Source: Salinispora pacifica CNR114
Lineage (GTDB): Bacteria; Actinomycetota; Actinomycetes; Mycobacteriales; Micromonosporaceae
Length of the DNA: 64,000 nucleotides
Direction: 5' to 3'
NCBI RefSeq assembly: GCF_000514775.1
Contig: NZ_AZWO01000023.1
Coordinates: 33,346 to 97,345, forward strand
A program made the translations under genes and the position numbers. Shown here piece by piece: positions 26,203 to 36,487 of this stretch (position 1 is its first letter; each line of letters opens with the position of its first letter). Under the pieces are notes generated by a model. The model was not told where the DNA came from, made no database searches, and worked only from the letters and a program-made list of their open reading frames with translations.

Positions 26203-27147
26203 TCAGGGGCAGCGGATGACCTGACCGGCGTAGGTCAGGCCACCGCCGAAGCCGAACAGCAGCACTGGTGCGCCGGAGGGCACCTCGCGCCGTTCCACCA
26301 GCTTCGACAGGGCCAGGGGAATGCTCGCCGCCGAGGTGTTGCCGGATTCGACCAGGTCCTTGGCGACGATCGCCTGGGGGATGCCGAGGCGCTTGACGAT
26401 ACCGTCGATGATGCGGGTGTTGGCCTGGTGCGGCACGAACGCCGCCAGCTCCGACGGGGCGACCCCGGCCCGCTCACACGCCTGGAGTGCGAGCGGCGCC
26501 AGTGCGGTGGTGGCCCAGCGGAAGACGGCCTGTCCCTCCTGCCGCACGTACGGGCGCCATCCCTCGATCCGGACCGCGTCGCCGCGCTCGGGCACCGAGC
26601 CCCACACCACCGGGCCGATGCCGGCCGGCTCATCCGCCCCGGTGGCGGTGACCACCGCGGCTCCCGCCCCGTCGCCAAAGATGATGCAGGTCGAACGGTC
26701 CGTCCAGTCGGTGAAGTCGGAGAGCTTCTCCGCGCCGATGACGATGGCGTTCCGCGCTGCGCCGGCCCGGACAGCGTGGTCGACCGTGCCGAGGGCGTAC
26801 GCGAAGCCGGAGCAGGCGGTGTTGAGGTCGAACGCGCCGGGCGCGGTGATCCCGAGCCGGGCCGCGACCCGGGAGGCGACGTTCGGGCTGCGATCGACCG
26901 CGGTGCAGGTGGCCACCACGACGAGGTCGATGTCGGCGGCGGTCAGGCCGGAGCCGGCCAGCGCCTTGCCAGCGGCGGCGGCGGCCATGTCGGTGACCGT
27001 CTCGCCGTCGGCGATCCGGCGGCTGGCGATGCCGACCCGGTCGCGGATCCACTCGTCGCTGGTCTCCACCAGCTGGGCGATCTCGTCGTTGGTTACCACC
27101 CGGGACGGCTGGTAGTGGCCGAGCGCAACGATCCGGCTGCCCGTCAT
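26203..27147 (-). CDS. fabH: beta-ketoacyl-ACP synthase III
   Basis: This 314-residue enzyme initiates fatty-acid synthesis by condensing an acyl-CoA primer with malonyl-ACP. The catalytic triad is visible as Cys in NTACSGFAYAL, His in PHQANTRII and Asn in ESGNTSAAS. An ATG at 27147 behind GGGAGGGAC is the preferred start; a TTG one codon upstream is possible. It is 40 bp downstream of fabD and 72 bp upstream of acpP. Confidence 0.95.
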   Translation of the reverse strand: MTGSRIVALGHYQPSRVVTNDEIAQLVETSDEWIRDRVGIASRRIADGETVTDMAAAAAGKALAGSGLTAADIDLVVVATCTAVDRSPNVASRVAARLGITAPGAFDLNTACSGFAYALGTVDHAVRAGAARNAIVIGAEKLSDFTDWTDRSTCIIFGDGAGAAVVTATGADEPAGIGPVVWGSVPERGDAVRIEGWRPYVRQEGQAVFRWATTALAPLALQACERAGVAPSELAAFVPHQANTRIIDGIVKRLGIPQAIVAKDLVESGNTSAASIPLALSKLVERREVPSGAPVLLFGFGGGLTYAGQVIRCP

Positions 27148-27187
27148 CAAGGCTGTCCCTCCCTATGCGGCCATGGGTACCGCGATG

Positions 27188-28357
27188 TCATGTGTGACCA
27201 CCGACGCGGGCCAGCGGCTGGCCCGGGGCCACCGGATCGTCGTGGTGGGCGAGCCATTCGGTGAGCAGGCCACTGTCGTGGGCGGTGACCTCGACCGAGC
27301 CCTGTCGGGTGGCGATATGGCCAATGATCTGACCGACGCGCAGGTCAACCCCTTCGGTCAGCTCGTCAGCGGGGACGAAGGTGCCGGCGGCGGGGGAGAC
27401 CACGACCCGGAACTGGATGATCGGCTCGTGGCCAGCCGGGCCGCTGTGCCGGGCGATCAGGTCTCGCGCGGCGGGCAGGTCGTCCGGGGTGTTGAGGGTG
27501 ACGATCTCCGGAGCCGCCTCGCCTTTGAGCTCCCGCTTGACCAGGCCGGCGAGGGTGCCGGCCGGGGGCAGCTCAATCACCCCGGTCACGCCGAGGTCGG
27601 CGAGGGTGCGCAGGCACAGGTCCCAACGGACCGGGGCGGTGACCTGGCGGATCAGCCGCTGCACCATCTCCCGGCCATGGTTCACCGCCGCGCCGTCGAG
27701 GTTTGACAGCAGGATATGAGTCGGGTCGGTGGGGGTGACGCCGGCAGCCACGGCGGCGAGGGCGGCCTCGGCCGGGGCCATGTACGGCGTGTGGAAGGCG
27801 CCGGCCACCTGTAGCTGGCGGACCCGGGCGCGGGCGGGGGGCTCAGCGGCGAGTTTCTCCAGCCCACCAAGGGAGCCGGCGGCCACGACCTGGCCGGCGC
27901 CGTTGCGGTTGGCCGGGTGTAGCCCGTGTTTCTCGATGGCGCCGAGCACCTCCGCGGGGTCGCCGCCGAGTAGCGCGGCCATCCCGGTCGGTTCCAGCGC
28001 GCAGGCAGCTGCCATCTCGCGCCCCCGGACGGCGGCCAGCGTGACCGCGGCCTCCGGGGTGAGTACTCCGGCGAGCGAGGTCGCGCCCAACTCGCCGACG
28101 CTGTGGCCGGCAGTGAGCGTGACATCGTGCATCGGCAGTTGCTCGGCGGCGAGTAGCGCCGCCGCGACGAGCAGCGGCTGGGTACGGGCGGTGTCCTTGA
28201 TCTCGTCAGCGTCCGCGGCCGTGCCGAGGTGCACCAGGTCGACCCCGGCGAGCGCGGACCACCAGCGCAACCGCGCCTCGGCACCGGGCAGGTCGAGCCA
28301 AGGGGTTAGGAAGCCGGGTTTCTGTGAACCCTGGCCGGGGGAGAGTACGGCGAGCAC
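27188..28357 (-). CDS. fabD: malonyl-CoA:ACP acyltransferase with C-terminal biotinyl/lipoyl-like extension
   Basis: Residues 1-305 form a FabD acyltransferase: LSPGQGSQ at the N-terminus, catalytic Ser in AGHSVGELGA, active-site His in GAFHTPYM and Gln/Arg elements typical of malonyl transfer. Residues of about 311-389 are an additional domain whose spacing (SPAAGTFVP, then a Gly-Gln turn, then HDSGLLTEWLAHHDDPVAPGQPL) matches the biotinyl/lipoyl-carrier fold. The place of the modified Lys (usually in MKM) reads TRQGSVEV, so it cannot be lipoylated or biotinylated there. GTG 28357 behind GGGAGA is the preferred start. It is the first gene of the fab operon. Confidence 0.92.
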   Translation of the reverse strand: MLAVLSPGQGSQKPGFLTPWLDLPGAEARLRWWSALAGVDLVHLGTAADADEIKDTARTQPLLVAAALLAAEQLPMHDVTLTAGHSVGELGATSLAGVLTPEAAVTLAAVRGREMAAACALEPTGMAALLGGDPAEVLGAIEKHGLHPANRNGAGQVVAAGSLGGLEKLAAEPPARARVRQLQVAGAFHTPYMAPAEAALAAVAAGVTPTDPTHILLSNLDGAAVNHGREMVQRLIRQVTAPVRWDLCLRTLADLGVTGVIELPPAGTLAGLVKRELKGEAAPEIVTLNTPDDLPAARDLIARHSGPAGHEPIIQFRVVVSPAAGTFVPADELTEGVDLRVGQIIGHIATRQGSVEVTAHDSGLLTEWLAHHDDPVAPGQPLARVGGHT

Positions 28358-28412
28358 GGGTACGACTCTCCCGGATCCGCGCGGGCAGCGCTGTGCCGTC
28401 TTGCACCAAACC

Positions 28413-28443
28413 ACACTAGAACCTTTGGAGGAATCCTACAAAG
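28413..28443 (-). promoter_or_regulatory. fabD promoter with overlapping palindromic operator
   Basis: On the minus strand TTGTAG (28441-28436) and TAGTGT (28418-28413) are separated by exactly 17 bp, a good housekeeping promoter 56 bp before the fabD start. A near-perfect 21-bp palindrome (28423-28443; outer arms CTTTG and CAAAG, one internal mismatch pair) covers the -35 and spacer. Its position between fabD and the PucR-type regulator gene makes that regulator the likely ligand; this is inferred. Confidence 0.65.
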
Positions 28444-28462
28444 ACCCCTTGACGCGGTCAGT

Positions 28463-29689
28463 TTATTGCCCTTTTCTGGGGGTAATCGGGTCTAACGTCC
28501 GATTCGGTGTTCGGGCGACCACCGGGTCGAGTCGGCCGACGGTGAGCGCCACCTGGAGCGCGTAGGCGTCCCGGGCCGCGAGGGGAGACAACCCGGTCAC
28601 CTCCGCCACCCGCCGCAGCCGGTACCGCACGGTGTTCGGGTGGACGAACAGCGCCCGGGCCGCGCTCTCCAGGGTGCCGCTGGCGGTGAAGAAGGCGTCC
28701 AGCGTCTCCAGCAGTTCCCCACCGGACCGGGCCAGCGGGGCATACACGTCGTGCCGCAGCCGGCGCCGGGCCTCGGCATCTCCGGCGAGCGCCCGCTCCG
28801 GCAGCAGGTCGGCGGCGGGTACCGGTCGGGGCGCGGCCGGCCAGGCCGGGGCGGCCCGGAATCCGGCGAGGGCGGCCCGGGCGGAGTCGGTGGCCTCGTC
28901 CAGGCTCGGCACGGCCGGGCCCACCACGACCGGGCCGGTACCGAAGGCGTCGAGCAGCTTGCCGGTGGCGGCCACCGGATCGGCCACCCCGCCGAGCACG
29001 ATGACCAGGCGGTCGCCGTGCACGCCGCCGATCACCTCGGCGCCGATGCGCCGGGCCAGCCGGTAGACGGTGTGCAGTACGGCGGAGACCTCCCCGCCGG
29101 GGGAGCGGCCCACGGCCACCGCCACCGGGGGCGCGTCCGCCCAGCCCAGTGCCGCCGCCCGACTGGCCAACACGTCTGGAGAGTCGCCACGTAGTAGCGC
29201 ATCAACCAGTAGGGCCTGGAGCCGGGCGTCCCAGGAACCACGGGACTCGGCGGCCCGCGCGTACACCCGGGCGGCGGCGAACGCGATCTCCCGGGAGTAG
29301 CGCAGCACCACATCCCGTAACTGCTGTTCCTCCCCGGGGGCGGCGAGGGTCGGGACCCGTTCTTCCACCACGTCGATGGTCACCTTGATCAGGGCTACCG
29401 TCTGCTGGAGGCTGATAGAACGGGCCAGGGCCTGCGGTGCGGTCGCGAAGACCTCGTCGGAGACCTCCTGAGTGCTGTCCGCGGTGCCGCCGCCGGCGCG
29501 CAGCCATTGCACCAGGGAGCGGGCACCGGCCTGCGCCACCAACATGACCCAGGAGCGTTGGTCCGCCGGGAGCTCGCGGAACCAGGGCAGTGTCTCGTCC
29601 ATCCGCGCCACGCTGGCGGTGGCGAGTGCTCCCGCCGCCCGCTCGATCCGGCGCAGCGTGGCCGCCAGTTCGGTTCCCGGCTCGTTCAC
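28463..29689 (-). CDS. fasR: PucR/CdaR-type transcriptional regulator of fatty-acid synthesis (FasR-like)
   Basis: This 408-residue regulator begins at GTG (NEPGTELAATLRRIERAAG). A central GGDEF-like/CdaR domain is followed by a C-terminal PucR helix-turn-helix: SAARALFVHPNTVRYRLRRV followed by AEVTGLSPLAARDAYALQVAL. Immediately upstream of and codirectional with fabD, it corresponds in position and architecture to Streptomyces FasR, an activator of the fab operon. The symbol rests on synteny and family; binding to the palindrome at 28423-28443 would be the test. Confidence 0.85.
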   Translation of the reverse strand: MNEPGTELAATLRRIERAAGALATASVARMDETLPWFRELPADQRSWVMLVAQAGARSLVQWLRAGGGTADSTQEVSDEVFATAPQALARSISLQQTVALIKVTIDVVEERVPTLAAPGEEQQLRDVVLRYSREIAFAAARVYARAAESRGSWDARLQALLVDALLRGDSPDVLASRAAALGWADAPPVAVAVGRSPGGEVSAVLHTVYRLARRIGAEVIGGVHGDRLVIVLGGVADPVAATGKLLDAFGTGPVVVGPAVPSLDEATDSARAALAGFRAAPAWPAAPRPVPAADLLPERALAGDAEARRRLRHDVYAPLARSGGELLETLDAFFTASGTLESAARALFVHPNTVRYRLRRVAEVTGLSPLAARDAYALQVALTVGRLDPVVARTPNRTLDPITPRKGQ

Positions 29690-30379
29690 CGCCCTAGCCT
29701 GACACGTCCTTACCTGCAGTGTTGTGCCGGGTGAGCGGGGCTGTTCGGCGGTCACGGTCGGCCTTCCCACGGCTTGGGCGTCGGTCGCGTCCCACCTCCG
29801 GTGGCGCGTGGCGCCTGGTCGATTCGTCCGAGGTTGGTGATTCGCGTCGATTCCGGATGTGACCTGGTACGCGCGCCACACCGTCCGTCGGTCCCGGCCA
29901 GTACGGTGACAGGGGCACGCCGGGGCAGCGCCGGTGGGTCACGGCGAGGGTGAGGAGACCTGGATGGCGCACGGGGAGGCCGAGCACGGCTGCGCCCAGG
30001 ATGGGCACTGCCGGCCGGGCCACCACGAGTTGCCGGCAACCAAGCAGCACCGGTGGCTCGCCGGCGGCGTTCCGGGCGAGACACCGAGCGGGCCCTCATC
30101 GGAGCGCGCTGCGGAGGATTCAGCGGTGCCGCGCCAACGGTCCGCCGAGTCGGTCGGGTCGCCGTCAAGCCCACTTCGAGACTGCCTCAGCAGCCTGCCA
30201 GGCTGGGCGGGCGGGCACCGGCACGGCCCGGTTCGACCTCGAACGCGGGCTGGGCGACCCGGCCGACCGCCCAGCCGCTGGTGCTGATCCGGCAGCGGGG
30301 AAGCGGTCGCTGCCGGATGGCGCCGCGGCCGACCGGCGCGGTGGGCCGGCCGGCGACGTCAGTGGATCGACCGTGAGTT
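29690..30379. other. 690-bp region without a well-supported gene
   Basis: Several open frames on both strands are Arg/Pro/Gly-rich and lack convincing starts or family motifs. The only candidate is a short plus-strand frame at 29964-30287, described separately. The region carries no obvious RNA gene or mobile element and may be a decayed gene plus the fasR promoter. Confidence 0.5.
29964..30287 (+). CDS. doubtful small Cys/His-rich ORF
   Basis: A frame from ATG 29964, 8 bases after GAGGAG, encodes MAHGEAEHGCAQDGHC then GHHELPATKQHRW, giving a Cys/His-rich start that could bind metal. The following 70 residues are low-complexity Ser/Arg/Pro. It may be a real small protein with a frameshifted tail or chance. 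No homologue can be named. Confidence 0.25.
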   Translation: MAHGEAEHGCAQDGHCRPGHHELPATKQHRWLAGGVPGETPSGPSSERAAEDSAVPRQRSAESVGSPSSPLRDCLSSLPGWAGGHRHGPVRPRTRAGRPGRPPSRWC

Positions 30380-31030
30380 TCAGCGGGTCCGACGCCGGAT
30401 CAGCAGGGCGATCCCGGCCAGCCCGAAGGTGATCGTCAGCACGACGGCTACGTTGACCAGGAGCAGTCGGGGCAACCCGCTGAAGGCCTCGTCGATGTTT
30501 CCAGCCGGGTCGAGCGCGTCCTCCGGAATCATCCGTTCGCTGCCGCCGGCCCCACCACCAACCGTGTCCACCTGCCGCTCTAACGGCACACCAGCTGTCC
30601 GCAGCGTCTCCGACATGGTGAATCGGCCGAAGAACCAGCCGGCGGCGGTCTGCTCGGAGTCCGGCTGCTTGGCCGGCCGGTAGATACGGGGCCCGCCGGC
30701 GGCCTTCGGGTACAGGTCGTAGGTCTGCTGGGGTTTGTCCCCGGCGAGCACGACGACAGTGTACTTAGGACCGAGATCGGCCTTCTTCGGTTTGCTGCTC
30801 TGGCCGGCGTCGCCAAGAAAGTTAACCTGGTCGATGACGGCCGCCACCTGGGTCGGGTGGGTGTCGGCGCGCAGGTGTAGCGGCTCAGCCATATCGGCGC
30901 CGGTGATATCCACCCCCGCTGGCGGCGACTGCGTCGTCGCCGACGCGGGTGCGGTGAGGCCGAGTGAGAGCACTCCCGCTGTGAGAACACCAGCCATGAT
31001 GGCGACTAACCGCCATACCCTACGGACCAT
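30380..31030 (-). CDS. secreted, C-terminally membrane-anchored protein of unknown function
   Basis: The 216-residue protein starts at ATG 31030 behind GGAGG. A signal peptide (LVAIMAGVLTAGVLSLGL, cleavage near ASA) is followed by an extracytoplasmic domain of about 150 residues (PLHLRADTHPTQVAAVIDQV, KYTVVVLAGDKPQQTYDLYP) and a single C-terminal membrane helix with RRRTR stop-transfer. The topology is a cell-surface anchored protein. No catalytic motif is recognised. Confidence 0.78.
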   Translation of the reverse strand: MVRRVWRLVAIMAGVLTAGVLSLGLTAPASATTQSPPAGVDITGADMAEPLHLRADTHPTQVAAVIDQVNFLGDAGQSSKPKKADLGPKYTVVVLAGDKPQQTYDLYPKAAGGPRIYRPAKQPDSEQTAAGWFFGRFTMSETLRTAGVPLERQVDTVGGGAGGSERMIPEDALDPAGNIDEAFSGLPRLLLVNVAVVLTITFGLAGIALLIRRRTR

Positions 31031-31281
31031 CGCTGCCTCCTCGCCCCCGTTCGATGGATGGCATCGCTGCGGGCTTTGTGCACGCGGATCGCCGTGGACG
31101 CCGGATGCTAGGCCGGACGCCTCCACCTCAATAGACTCCGTCACGCGACAGCTGGTTGCACCTCCTGGTGAAGAGATTTCAGCTATCTGTGATCTTCAAC
31201 CCAGGAGTCGCCGATCGCGGCCGGTCGACCCGCGCATTTTACCTACCGCGCCGGACAACCGGACGGCCGGGTGTATCTCCC

Positions 31282-32691
31282 TCAGGGGAGGCGGAGCCGG
31301 GCGGCCCGTAGCCGGGTCAGGGTGCGCTCGCGGCCCAGGACCTCGAGCGACTCGAAGAGGGGGAGGCCGACCCGGCGGCCGGTCACCGCGACCCGGACGG
31401 GCGCCTGGGCTTTGCCCAGCTTCAGGCCGTGCTCTGCGCCGACCGACTCCAGTGTCGACCTGGTCGATTCCGCGTCCCAGGAAGGCATCTCGGTGAAGGC
31501 GGCGATCACCGCGTCGAGCAGGTCGCCGGCGCCGTCCTTCATCGCCTTGGCCCACGCTCCCTCGTCGATCAGCGGCGTGTCGAGGAAGAGGAAGTCCACG
31601 TTGGGCACGATCTCGCTGAGCACCGCGATCCGGGTCTGCGCCAGTGGTGCCACCGCCTCGAACGCCTCGGCGTCGAACTCGTCCGGCTGCCACGGTGGCG
31701 GTGCGATCGTCGCGGTCCCGGTCAACCATGGTTGGCACGCCGCAATGAAATCGGCCACCGGCAGCGCCCGGATGTACTCGCCGTTGAACGCGCGCAGCTT
31801 CTTCTCGTCGAAGAAGGCCGAGGAGGGATTCACGTCCTCCAGTCGGAACTCCTCCTCGATGGCCGGCCAGGGCACGATCTCCCGGTCGCCGGCCGGGGCC
31901 CAGCCGAGCAGCATCAGGTAGTTGCGCATCGCGTCGGCCAGATAGCCCTCGTCGCGGTACGCCTCGAGGGCCACCTTGTCCCGGCGCTTGGACAGCTTCT
32001 GTCGCTTCTCGTTGACGACGACCGGGACGTGCGCCCACACCGGCGGCTTCACGCCGAGTGCGTCCCAGAGCAGCTGCTGCTTCGGCGTGTTGGGTAGGTG
32101 CTCTTCGGCCCGAATGACGTGGGTGATCCCCATCGTCATGTCGTCAACCACGTTGGCGAGCAGGAAGACCGGTGAACCGTCGCTCCGGGCGATCACGAAG
32201 TCCTCGATCAGCCGATTGTCGAAGGTGGGCTCACCGCGGATCAGGTCGACCACCACGGTCGTACCCTCGTCCGGGGTTCGGAAGCGGAGGGCGCGGCCGG
32301 CGCCCGGACCCAGCTTCCGATCCCGGCAGAAGCCATCGTAGCCGGTGTGTGGTGAGCCGGTACGGGCCTGCACCGCCTCTCGCGTGCAGTCGCAGTAGTA
32401 CGCCCGCCCGCTCTCGTGTAGCCGGCTGGCGGCGGCGCGGTGCTCGGTCGCGTACGAGGACTGGAAGTAGGGGCCCTCGTAGCTGCCGCGTGCGATGCCG
32501 ATCCACTCCAGTGCGGCCAGGATGCCCTCGGTCCACTCGGGCTTGTTGCGGGCCGCGTCCGTGTCCTCGACCCGGAGCACGAACACTCCGCCCTGCTGCT
32601 TGGCGAAGATCCAGTTCTGCAGAGCCGAGCGGGCACCGCCGACGTGGAACATTCCGGTCGGGGAGGGGGCGAAGCGTACACGTACCGTCAC
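31282..32691 (-). CDS. gltX: glutamate--tRNA ligase
   Basis: This 469-residue class I synthetase shows the HIGH-equivalent in [19 protein letters not shown] and the KMSKS-equivalent in [20 protein letters not shown]. The C-terminal anticodon-binding domain follows. GTG 32691 is the start; upstream codons are unrelated. The insertion of [20 protein letters not shown] (zinc-site region) is typical of bacterial GluRS. It supplies Glu-tRNA, and in actinobacteria also Glu-tRNA(Gln) for transamidation. Confidence 0.95.
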   Translation of the reverse strand: MTVRVRFAPSPTGMFHVGGARSALQNWIFAKQQGGVFVLRVEDTDAARNKPEWTEGILAALEWIGIARGSYEGPYFQSSYATEHRAAASRLHESGRAYYCDCTREAVQARTGSPHTGYDGFCRDRKLGPGAGRALRFRTPDEGTTVVVDLIRGEPTFDNRLIEDFVIARSDGSPVFLLANVVDDMTMGITHVIRAEEHLPNTPKQQLLWDALGVKPPVWAHVPVVVNEKRQKLSKRRDKVALEAYRDEGYLADAMRNYLMLLGWAPAGDREIVPWPAIEEEFRLEDVNPSSAFFDEKKLRAFNGEYIRALPVADFIAACQPWLTGTATIAPPPWQPDEFDAEAFEAVAPLAQTRIAVLSEIVPNVDFLFLDTPLIDEGAWAKAMKDGAGDLLDAVIAAFTEMPSWDAESTRSTLESVGAEHGLKLGKAQAPVRVAVTGRRVGLPLFESLEVLGRERTLTRLRAARLRLP

Positions 32692-32880
32692 GCCCTCAAG
32701 CCTACGGCCGGCCCAACCGGCGTTCGGAAGGGCCCCTCGTCGCCGGTGGCGGCCATACCCGTAGCGCGCGGATAGAGGCAAGGGTTTTCGGCGTGTCTTC
32801 TGCCTACCTGTCCGTTTAAGTCCGAAATAGCGCATAGAGTGCCGATATCGTGGGTTGTCCGCACTGGAGGAAAACGGAAA

Positions 32881-33327
32881 ATGATCCTCGTGGAACGCAG
32901 CTCGCACGTAGTCGCACCGATCGAAGCGGTCTGGGGCGTCGTGCAGCGGGCTGAACAGCTACCGGCCTGGCTGGCCGGGGTCCGGGCGGCGGAGGTGCTC
33001 TCCGGGGAGGGCTTCGGCCGGCGGCAGCGGGTCCAGGCGGGGCGCGGCGCGGCCCATGAGGCCGAGGTGATCGCCTACCAGGAGCCGACCCTGATCGGCT
33101 GGCGGGAACGCGCCAAGGGCGCCGGTGCCCGAGCGGAGGCGCGCACCGAGATCTACGTCCAGCTCACCGCGGACGAGGCAGCGGGCGGGACGGTCGTGCG
33201 GCTGATCGTCGTACGCTGGCCGGCCGGTCCGGTCAAGGCCGCCCTGCTCCGGCTCGGTCTGCGTCGGGTCGGCGCCGACCTGGAGGACTCGCTCGCCCGG
33301 CTGACCGACCTGGCCGCCGTCGGCTGA
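32881..33327 (+). CDS. SRPBCC family protein (polyketide cyclase/dehydrase type)
   Basis: This 148-residue protein starts at ATG behind GGAGGAAAA. The N-terminal strand [21 protein letters not shown] and the helix/strand order are those of START-like SRPBCC lipid-binding folds. It is divergent from gltX. The ligand is unknown; members bind hydrophobic molecules or act as cyclases or stress proteins. Confidence 0.8.
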   Translation: MILVERSSHVVAPIEAVWGVVQRAEQLPAWLAGVRAAEVLSGEGFGRRQRVQAGRGAAHEAEVIAYQEPTLIGWRERAKGAGARAEARTEIYVQLTADEAAGGTVVRLIVVRWPAGPVKAALLRLGLRRVGADLEDSLARLTDLAAVG

Positions 33328-33511
33328 CCGGGTCTCGTCCTGGCGTCACCCGTTCCGGCGGTGGCCTGGGGTCCTAGCCAGGGATCCGGGCCACCGCCAC
33401 TGTGCGGCTCCCACTCCCGGGTGCGGGGCGGCCAGATTCGCATACGTTCAGAATCCACCTGCGGCCAGTAACCGCACCAGGGGATGCGGCCGGAACACCC
33501 CGAGCTACGAC

Positions 33512-33547
33512 GCCGGTCCGGCGTGGAACACTCCACACCGGACCGGC
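33512..33547 (-). terminator. terminator after aceE
   Basis: A long hairpin pairs GCCGGTCCGG with CCGGACCGGC, one mismatch, then GTGGA with TCCAC around a 4-base loop. It lies 13 bp after the aceE stop. Confidence 0.75.
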
Positions 33548-33559
33548 CGTGACCGTCGG

Positions 33560-36298
33560 TCAGCTGTCGCCGCCGGTCTCACCGACCGGGGCGGCGCCAA
33601 TGTCGTCGATGGCGTACTTCTTGGCCGCCTCGGCGGGAACCCCCGCCGGGACCGCGCCGCGGAGCGCGAGCTGCCGCAGCGTGGCGACCACGATCGACTC
33701 GGCGTCCACGTGGAAGTACCGACGCAGCGCGTGCCGGGTGTCGGACTTACCGAATCCGCAGGTGCCGAGCGAGGTGTAGTCGCCGGGTATCCAGCGGGCA
33801 ATCAGATCCGGTACCGCGCGCATCCAGTCGCTGACCGCGACCTTCGGTCCGTCGGCATCGGCGAGCTTGGCCGTCACGTACGGGACCTGCTGCTGCTCGG
33901 TCGGGTTGAGTAGGTTGTGCTCCTCCGCCTGGACAGCGTCGCGGCGTAGCTCGGTCCAGGAGGTCACGGACCAGACGCTGGCGGCCACCCCCCAGTCCCG
34001 GGCGAGCAGGTCCTGCGCCTTGAGCGCCCACTGCATGCCGGTGCCGGAGGCGAGCAGCTGTGCCGACGGGCCGTCCACCTGGGGCGCCGGCGCGTACCGG
34101 TAGATGCCCTTCAGGATGCCCTCGGCGTCGACCTCCGCCGGCTCCACCGGTTGCACGATCGGTTCGTTGTAGACCGTCAGGTAGTAGAAGACGTTCTCCT
34201 GCGCCTCCCCGTACATGCGGTGCAGGCCGTTCTCCACGATGTGCGCGATCTCGAAGGCGAACGCCGGGTCGTAGGCGACCACCGCCGGGTTGGTGGCGGC
34301 GATCAACAGCGAGTGACCATCCTCGTGCTGGAGGCCCTCGCCGTTGAGCGTGGTCCGGCCGGCGGTCGCGCCGAGCAGGAAGCCGCGGGACATCTGGTCG
34401 GCCGCCGCCCAGAGCCCGTCCGCGGTCCGCTGGAACCCGAACATCGAGTAGAAGATGTACATCGGGATCATCGGCTCGTTGTGCGTGGCGTACGCGGAGC
34501 CGGCCGCGGTGAAGGAGGCGACCGAGCCAACCTCGTTGATGCCCTCGTGCAGGATCTGCCCGCTGGTCGCCTCCTTGTACGACAGGAACAGCTCCCGGTC
34601 AACCGAGGTGTAGCGCTGGCCGTGCGGCGAGTAGATCTTCCGCGTCGGGAAGAGTGAGTCCATCCCGAAGGTGCGGGCCTCGTCCGGGATGATCGGTACC
34701 CAGCGTCGGCCGAACTCCTTGTCCTTCATCAGGTCCTTGAGCAGCCGGACGAAGGCCATCGTGGTGGCCACCTTCTGCTTGCCGGAACCACGCTTCACGT
34801 CGGCGAAGCTCTTTGGGCCGGGGATGGCGAGCCGCTTCGTGCCGGACCGTCGGGAGGGCAGGTAGCCGCCGAGCTGCCGGCGCCGCTCGTGCAGGTACTC
34901 GATCTCGTCGGACTTCGCCTCCGGCCGGTAGTACGGCGGCAGGTAGGGGTTCTCCTCCAGCGCCTTGTCCGGGATGTCCAGGTAGAGCCGGTCGCGGAAG
35001 GTCTTCAGGTCCTCCAGCGTCAGCTTCTTCATCTGGTGGGTGGCGTTACGCCCCTCGAAGTGCGAGCCGAGCGTCCAACCCTTGATGGTCTTGGCCAGAA
35101 TCACCGTCGGCTGCCCGGTGTGCTCCACCGCGGCCTTGTACGCCGCGTAGAGCTTCCGGTAGTCGTGGCCGCCCCGCTTCAGGTTCCAGATCTCGTCGTC
35201 GCTGAGGTGCTCGACCATCTTGCGGGTCCGCGGGTCACGGCCGAAGAAGTGCTCCCGGATGTACGCCCCGGACTCCGCCTTGTAGGTCTGGTAGTCACCG
35301 TCCGGCGTGGTGTTCATCAGGTTGACCAGCGCGCCGTCGGTGTCCCGGGCGAGCAGTGGGTCCCACTCGCGGCCCCAGACGACCTTGATGACGTTCCAGC
35401 CGGCGCCCCGGAAGAACGCCTCCAGCTCCTGCATGACCTTGCCGTTGCCGCGGACCGGCCCGTCCAGGCGTTGCAGGTTGCAGTTGATGACGAAGGTGAG
35501 GTTGTCCAGCTCCTCCCGGGCGGCGGTCCCAATCGCGCCCAGCGTCTCCGGCTCGTCCATCTCGCCGTCGCCGAGGAACGCCCACACGTTCTGGTCAGAG
35601 GTGTCCTTGATGCCGCGGTGGTGCAGGTAGCGGTTGAACCGGGCCTGGTAGATGGCGTTGGCGCCGCCGAGGCCCATCGAGACGGTGGGGAACTCCCAGA
35701 AGTCCGGCATCAGCCGGGGGTGCGGGTACGACGGCAGCCCGCCGCCGGGGTGCGACAGCTCCTGGCGGAACCCGTCGAGTTGGTGCTCGCTGAGCCGTCC
35801 CTCGAGGAACGCCCGCGCGTACATGCCGGGGGAGGCGTGCCCCTGGTAGAAGAGGTGGTCGCCGCCCCCCGGGTGGTCCTTGCCCCGGAAGAAGTGGTTG
35901 AAGCCGACCTCGTAGAGCGAGGCCGAGCTGGCGAACGTCGAGATGTGCCCCCCGACCCCGATCTCCGGCCGCTGGGCCCGGTGCACCAACACCGCCGCAT
36001 TCCATCGGATGTAGGCCCGGATGCGCCGCTCGACGTGTTCGTCACCGGGGAACCAGGGCTCCTGCTCCGGAGCGATGGTGTTGAGGTAATCCGTGGTCGT
36101 CAGGGATGGCACCCCGACCTGACGCTCGCGGGCTCGTTCCAGCAGGCGCAGCATGACGTAGCGGGCGCGCTTCGTCCCGCGCTCGTCGATGACACCGTCG
36201 AGCGACTCGACCCATTCGCCGGTCTCGTCGGGGTCGATATCCGGAAGCTGGCTCGGCAGACCGGCACTGATCACCGGGCGCTTGCGTTCCGTGGCCAC
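33560..36298 (-). CDS. aceE: pyruvate dehydrogenase E1 component, homodimeric type
   Basis: This 912-residue enzyme is thiamine-diphosphate dependent and decarboxylates pyruvate in the PDH complex. The TPP-binding motif [20 protein letters not shown] then [15 protein letters not shown] is visible near residue 250-290. The N-terminal segment [20 protein letters not shown] and the C-terminal [19 protein letters not shown] match AceE of actinobacteria, which works with E2 and E3 encoded elsewhere. The start is GTG. It is monocistronic with its own terminator; a TATAAC -10 element sits upstream. Confidence 0.96.
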   Translation of the reverse strand: MATERKRPVISAGLPSQLPDIDPDETGEWVESLDGVIDERGTKRARYVMLRLLERARERQVGVPSLTTTDYLNTIAPEQEPWFPGDEHVERRIRAYIRWNAAVLVHRAQRPEIGVGGHISTFASSASLYEVGFNHFFRGKDHPGGGDHLFYQGHASPGMYARAFLEGRLSEHQLDGFRQELSHPGGGLPSYPHPRLMPDFWEFPTVSMGLGGANAIYQARFNRYLHHRGIKDTSDQNVWAFLGDGEMDEPETLGAIGTAAREELDNLTFVINCNLQRLDGPVRGNGKVMQELEAFFRGAGWNVIKVVWGREWDPLLARDTDGALVNLMNTTPDGDYQTYKAESGAYIREHFFGRDPRTRKMVEHLSDDEIWNLKRGGHDYRKLYAAYKAAVEHTGQPTVILAKTIKGWTLGSHFEGRNATHQMKKLTLEDLKTFRDRLYLDIPDKALEENPYLPPYYRPEAKSDEIEYLHERRRQLGGYLPSRRSGTKRLAIPGPKSFADVKRGSGKQKVATTMAFVRLLKDLMKDKEFGRRWVPIIPDEARTFGMDSLFPTRKIYSPHGQRYTSVDRELFLSYKEATSGQILHEGINEVGSVASFTAAGSAYATHNEPMIPMYIFYSMFGFQRTADGLWAAADQMSRGFLLGATAGRTTLNGEGLQHEDGHSLLIAATNPAVVAYDPAFAFEIAHIVENGLHRMYGEAQENVFYYLTVYNEPIVQPVEPAEVDAEGILKGIYRYAPAPQVDGPSAQLLASGTGMQWALKAQDLLARDWGVAASVWSVTSWTELRRDAVQAEEHNLLNPTEQQQVPYVTAKLADADGPKVAVSDWMRAVPDLIARWIPGDYTSLGTCGFGKSDTRHALRRYFHVDAESIVVATLRQLALRGAVPAGVPAEAAKKYAIDDIGAAPVGETGGDS

Positions 36299-36327
36299 AG
36301 GCGTTCCCTCGGTTGGATTTTGGTCAG

Positions 36328-36333
36328 GTTATA
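36328..36333 (-). promoter_or_regulatory. candidate -10 element of aceE
   Basis: TATAAC on the minus strand lies 30 bp before the GTG start of aceE. It is the best -10 match in the aceE/yjbQ divergent gap; no good -35 is seen, which is usual for activator-dependent or TANNNT-only actinobacterial promoters. Confidence 0.4.
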
Positions 36334-36487
36334 GCGCCATCCTGCCTTCTCGAGGCGCTCCCCGTCACTTCACCCGCAGGAGACGCGATGCTCGACACAG
36401 GTACTCATTGGTAACTTATTTGGGGCAGCCGGACGGTGTCTCGGTGTCACGGGTCGGCCAGGGCAGGCCGCGGGGCAGAATTCAGAC

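Noticed and set aside
29950..30432. Longer plus-strand frame in the fasR gap
   Set aside because: Arg/Ala/Gly-rich composition and overlap with the end of the membrane-anchored protein gene indicate a chance frame.
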